Assembly: GCA_947632335.1 (NCBI GenBank)
Contig: CANROX010000013.1
Span: 1 to 37,462 of the forward strand
DNA length: 37,462 nucleotides
Direction: 5' to 3'
DNA from: an uncultured Clostridia bacterium
GTDB taxonomy: Bacteria; Bacillota; Clostridia; Oscillospirales; Acutalibacteraceae
The notes below the pieces were generated by a model. It worked only from the letters and a program-made list of their open reading frames with translations. It had not been told where the DNA came from and did not search any database. This document shows, piece after piece, positions 37,395 to 37,462 of this stretch (the stretch's first letter is position 1; every line of letters begins with the position of its first letter). The position numbers and the translations under genes were made by a program.

Positions 37395-37462
37395 TTATCA
37401 TACTTTTATAATTTTTGCACACATTATATTAGGAGCCAAATATAAGGCAAAACATTTTTCAC

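Overview
The window looks like a chromosomal segment of a low-GC, Gram-positive anaerobe of the Ruminococcaceae/Oscillospiraceae, probably a starch-degrading Ruminococcus of the R. bromii kind. This rests on a secreted pullulanase with a dockerin and a starch-binding module, a second membrane-anchored pullulanase, an [FeFe]-hydrogenase maturase, a T-box-controlled thrS, endospore genes (yqfC, yqfD, ylbJ), and Firmicutes-style dnaG-rpoD and fakA-recG neighbourhoods. The genus is an inference from gene content. I see no phage, transposon, CRISPR array, tRNA or rRNA. Most of the window is ordinary, well-conserved chromosome.

Layout. 1-4050: a minus-strand glycogen operon, glgC-glgD-glgA. 4215-5896: hydE (minus), divergent from a short DtxR-type metal regulator (plus), with operator-like palindromes between them. 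5975-7833: the ammonium transporter amt and its PII partner glnK (minus), behind a consensus promoter and a structured leader that ends in a terminator-like hairpin. 8000-14064: two adjacent pullulanases (minus), one secreted with dockerin and CBM, one anchored in the membrane. 14301-18480: eno, rpoD and dnaG (minus). 18669-20485: a YigZ-family gene, rpmE, and a VanY-fold protein lacking its zinc ligands. 20581-22833: thrS with a T-box leader. 22868-25332: a DacF-type D,D-carboxypeptidase and an unknown membrane protein. 25437-26123: a plus-strand metallophosphoesterase. 26151-32853 (minus): a small membrane protein, recG, fakA, ymdB, yqfD and yqfC. 32932-37339 (plus): ylbJ, asnB, a lipid kinase and a PAP2 phosphatase.

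How the parts fit. The left half links extracellular starch breakdown (two debranching enzymes), intracellular polyglucan storage (glgCDA), glycolysis (eno), hydrogen metabolism (hydE) and ammonium uptake (amt-glnK). The rest is housekeeping (replication, transcription, translation, cell wall, phospholipids) plus sporulation genes. The items most worth a second look are the amt leader RNA, the DtxR/hydE control region, the two-pullulanase locus with tandem 12-bp promoter repeats, the VanY pseudoenzyme, and the rpoD-eno hairpin that combines a terminator with the eno Shine-Dalgarno sequence.
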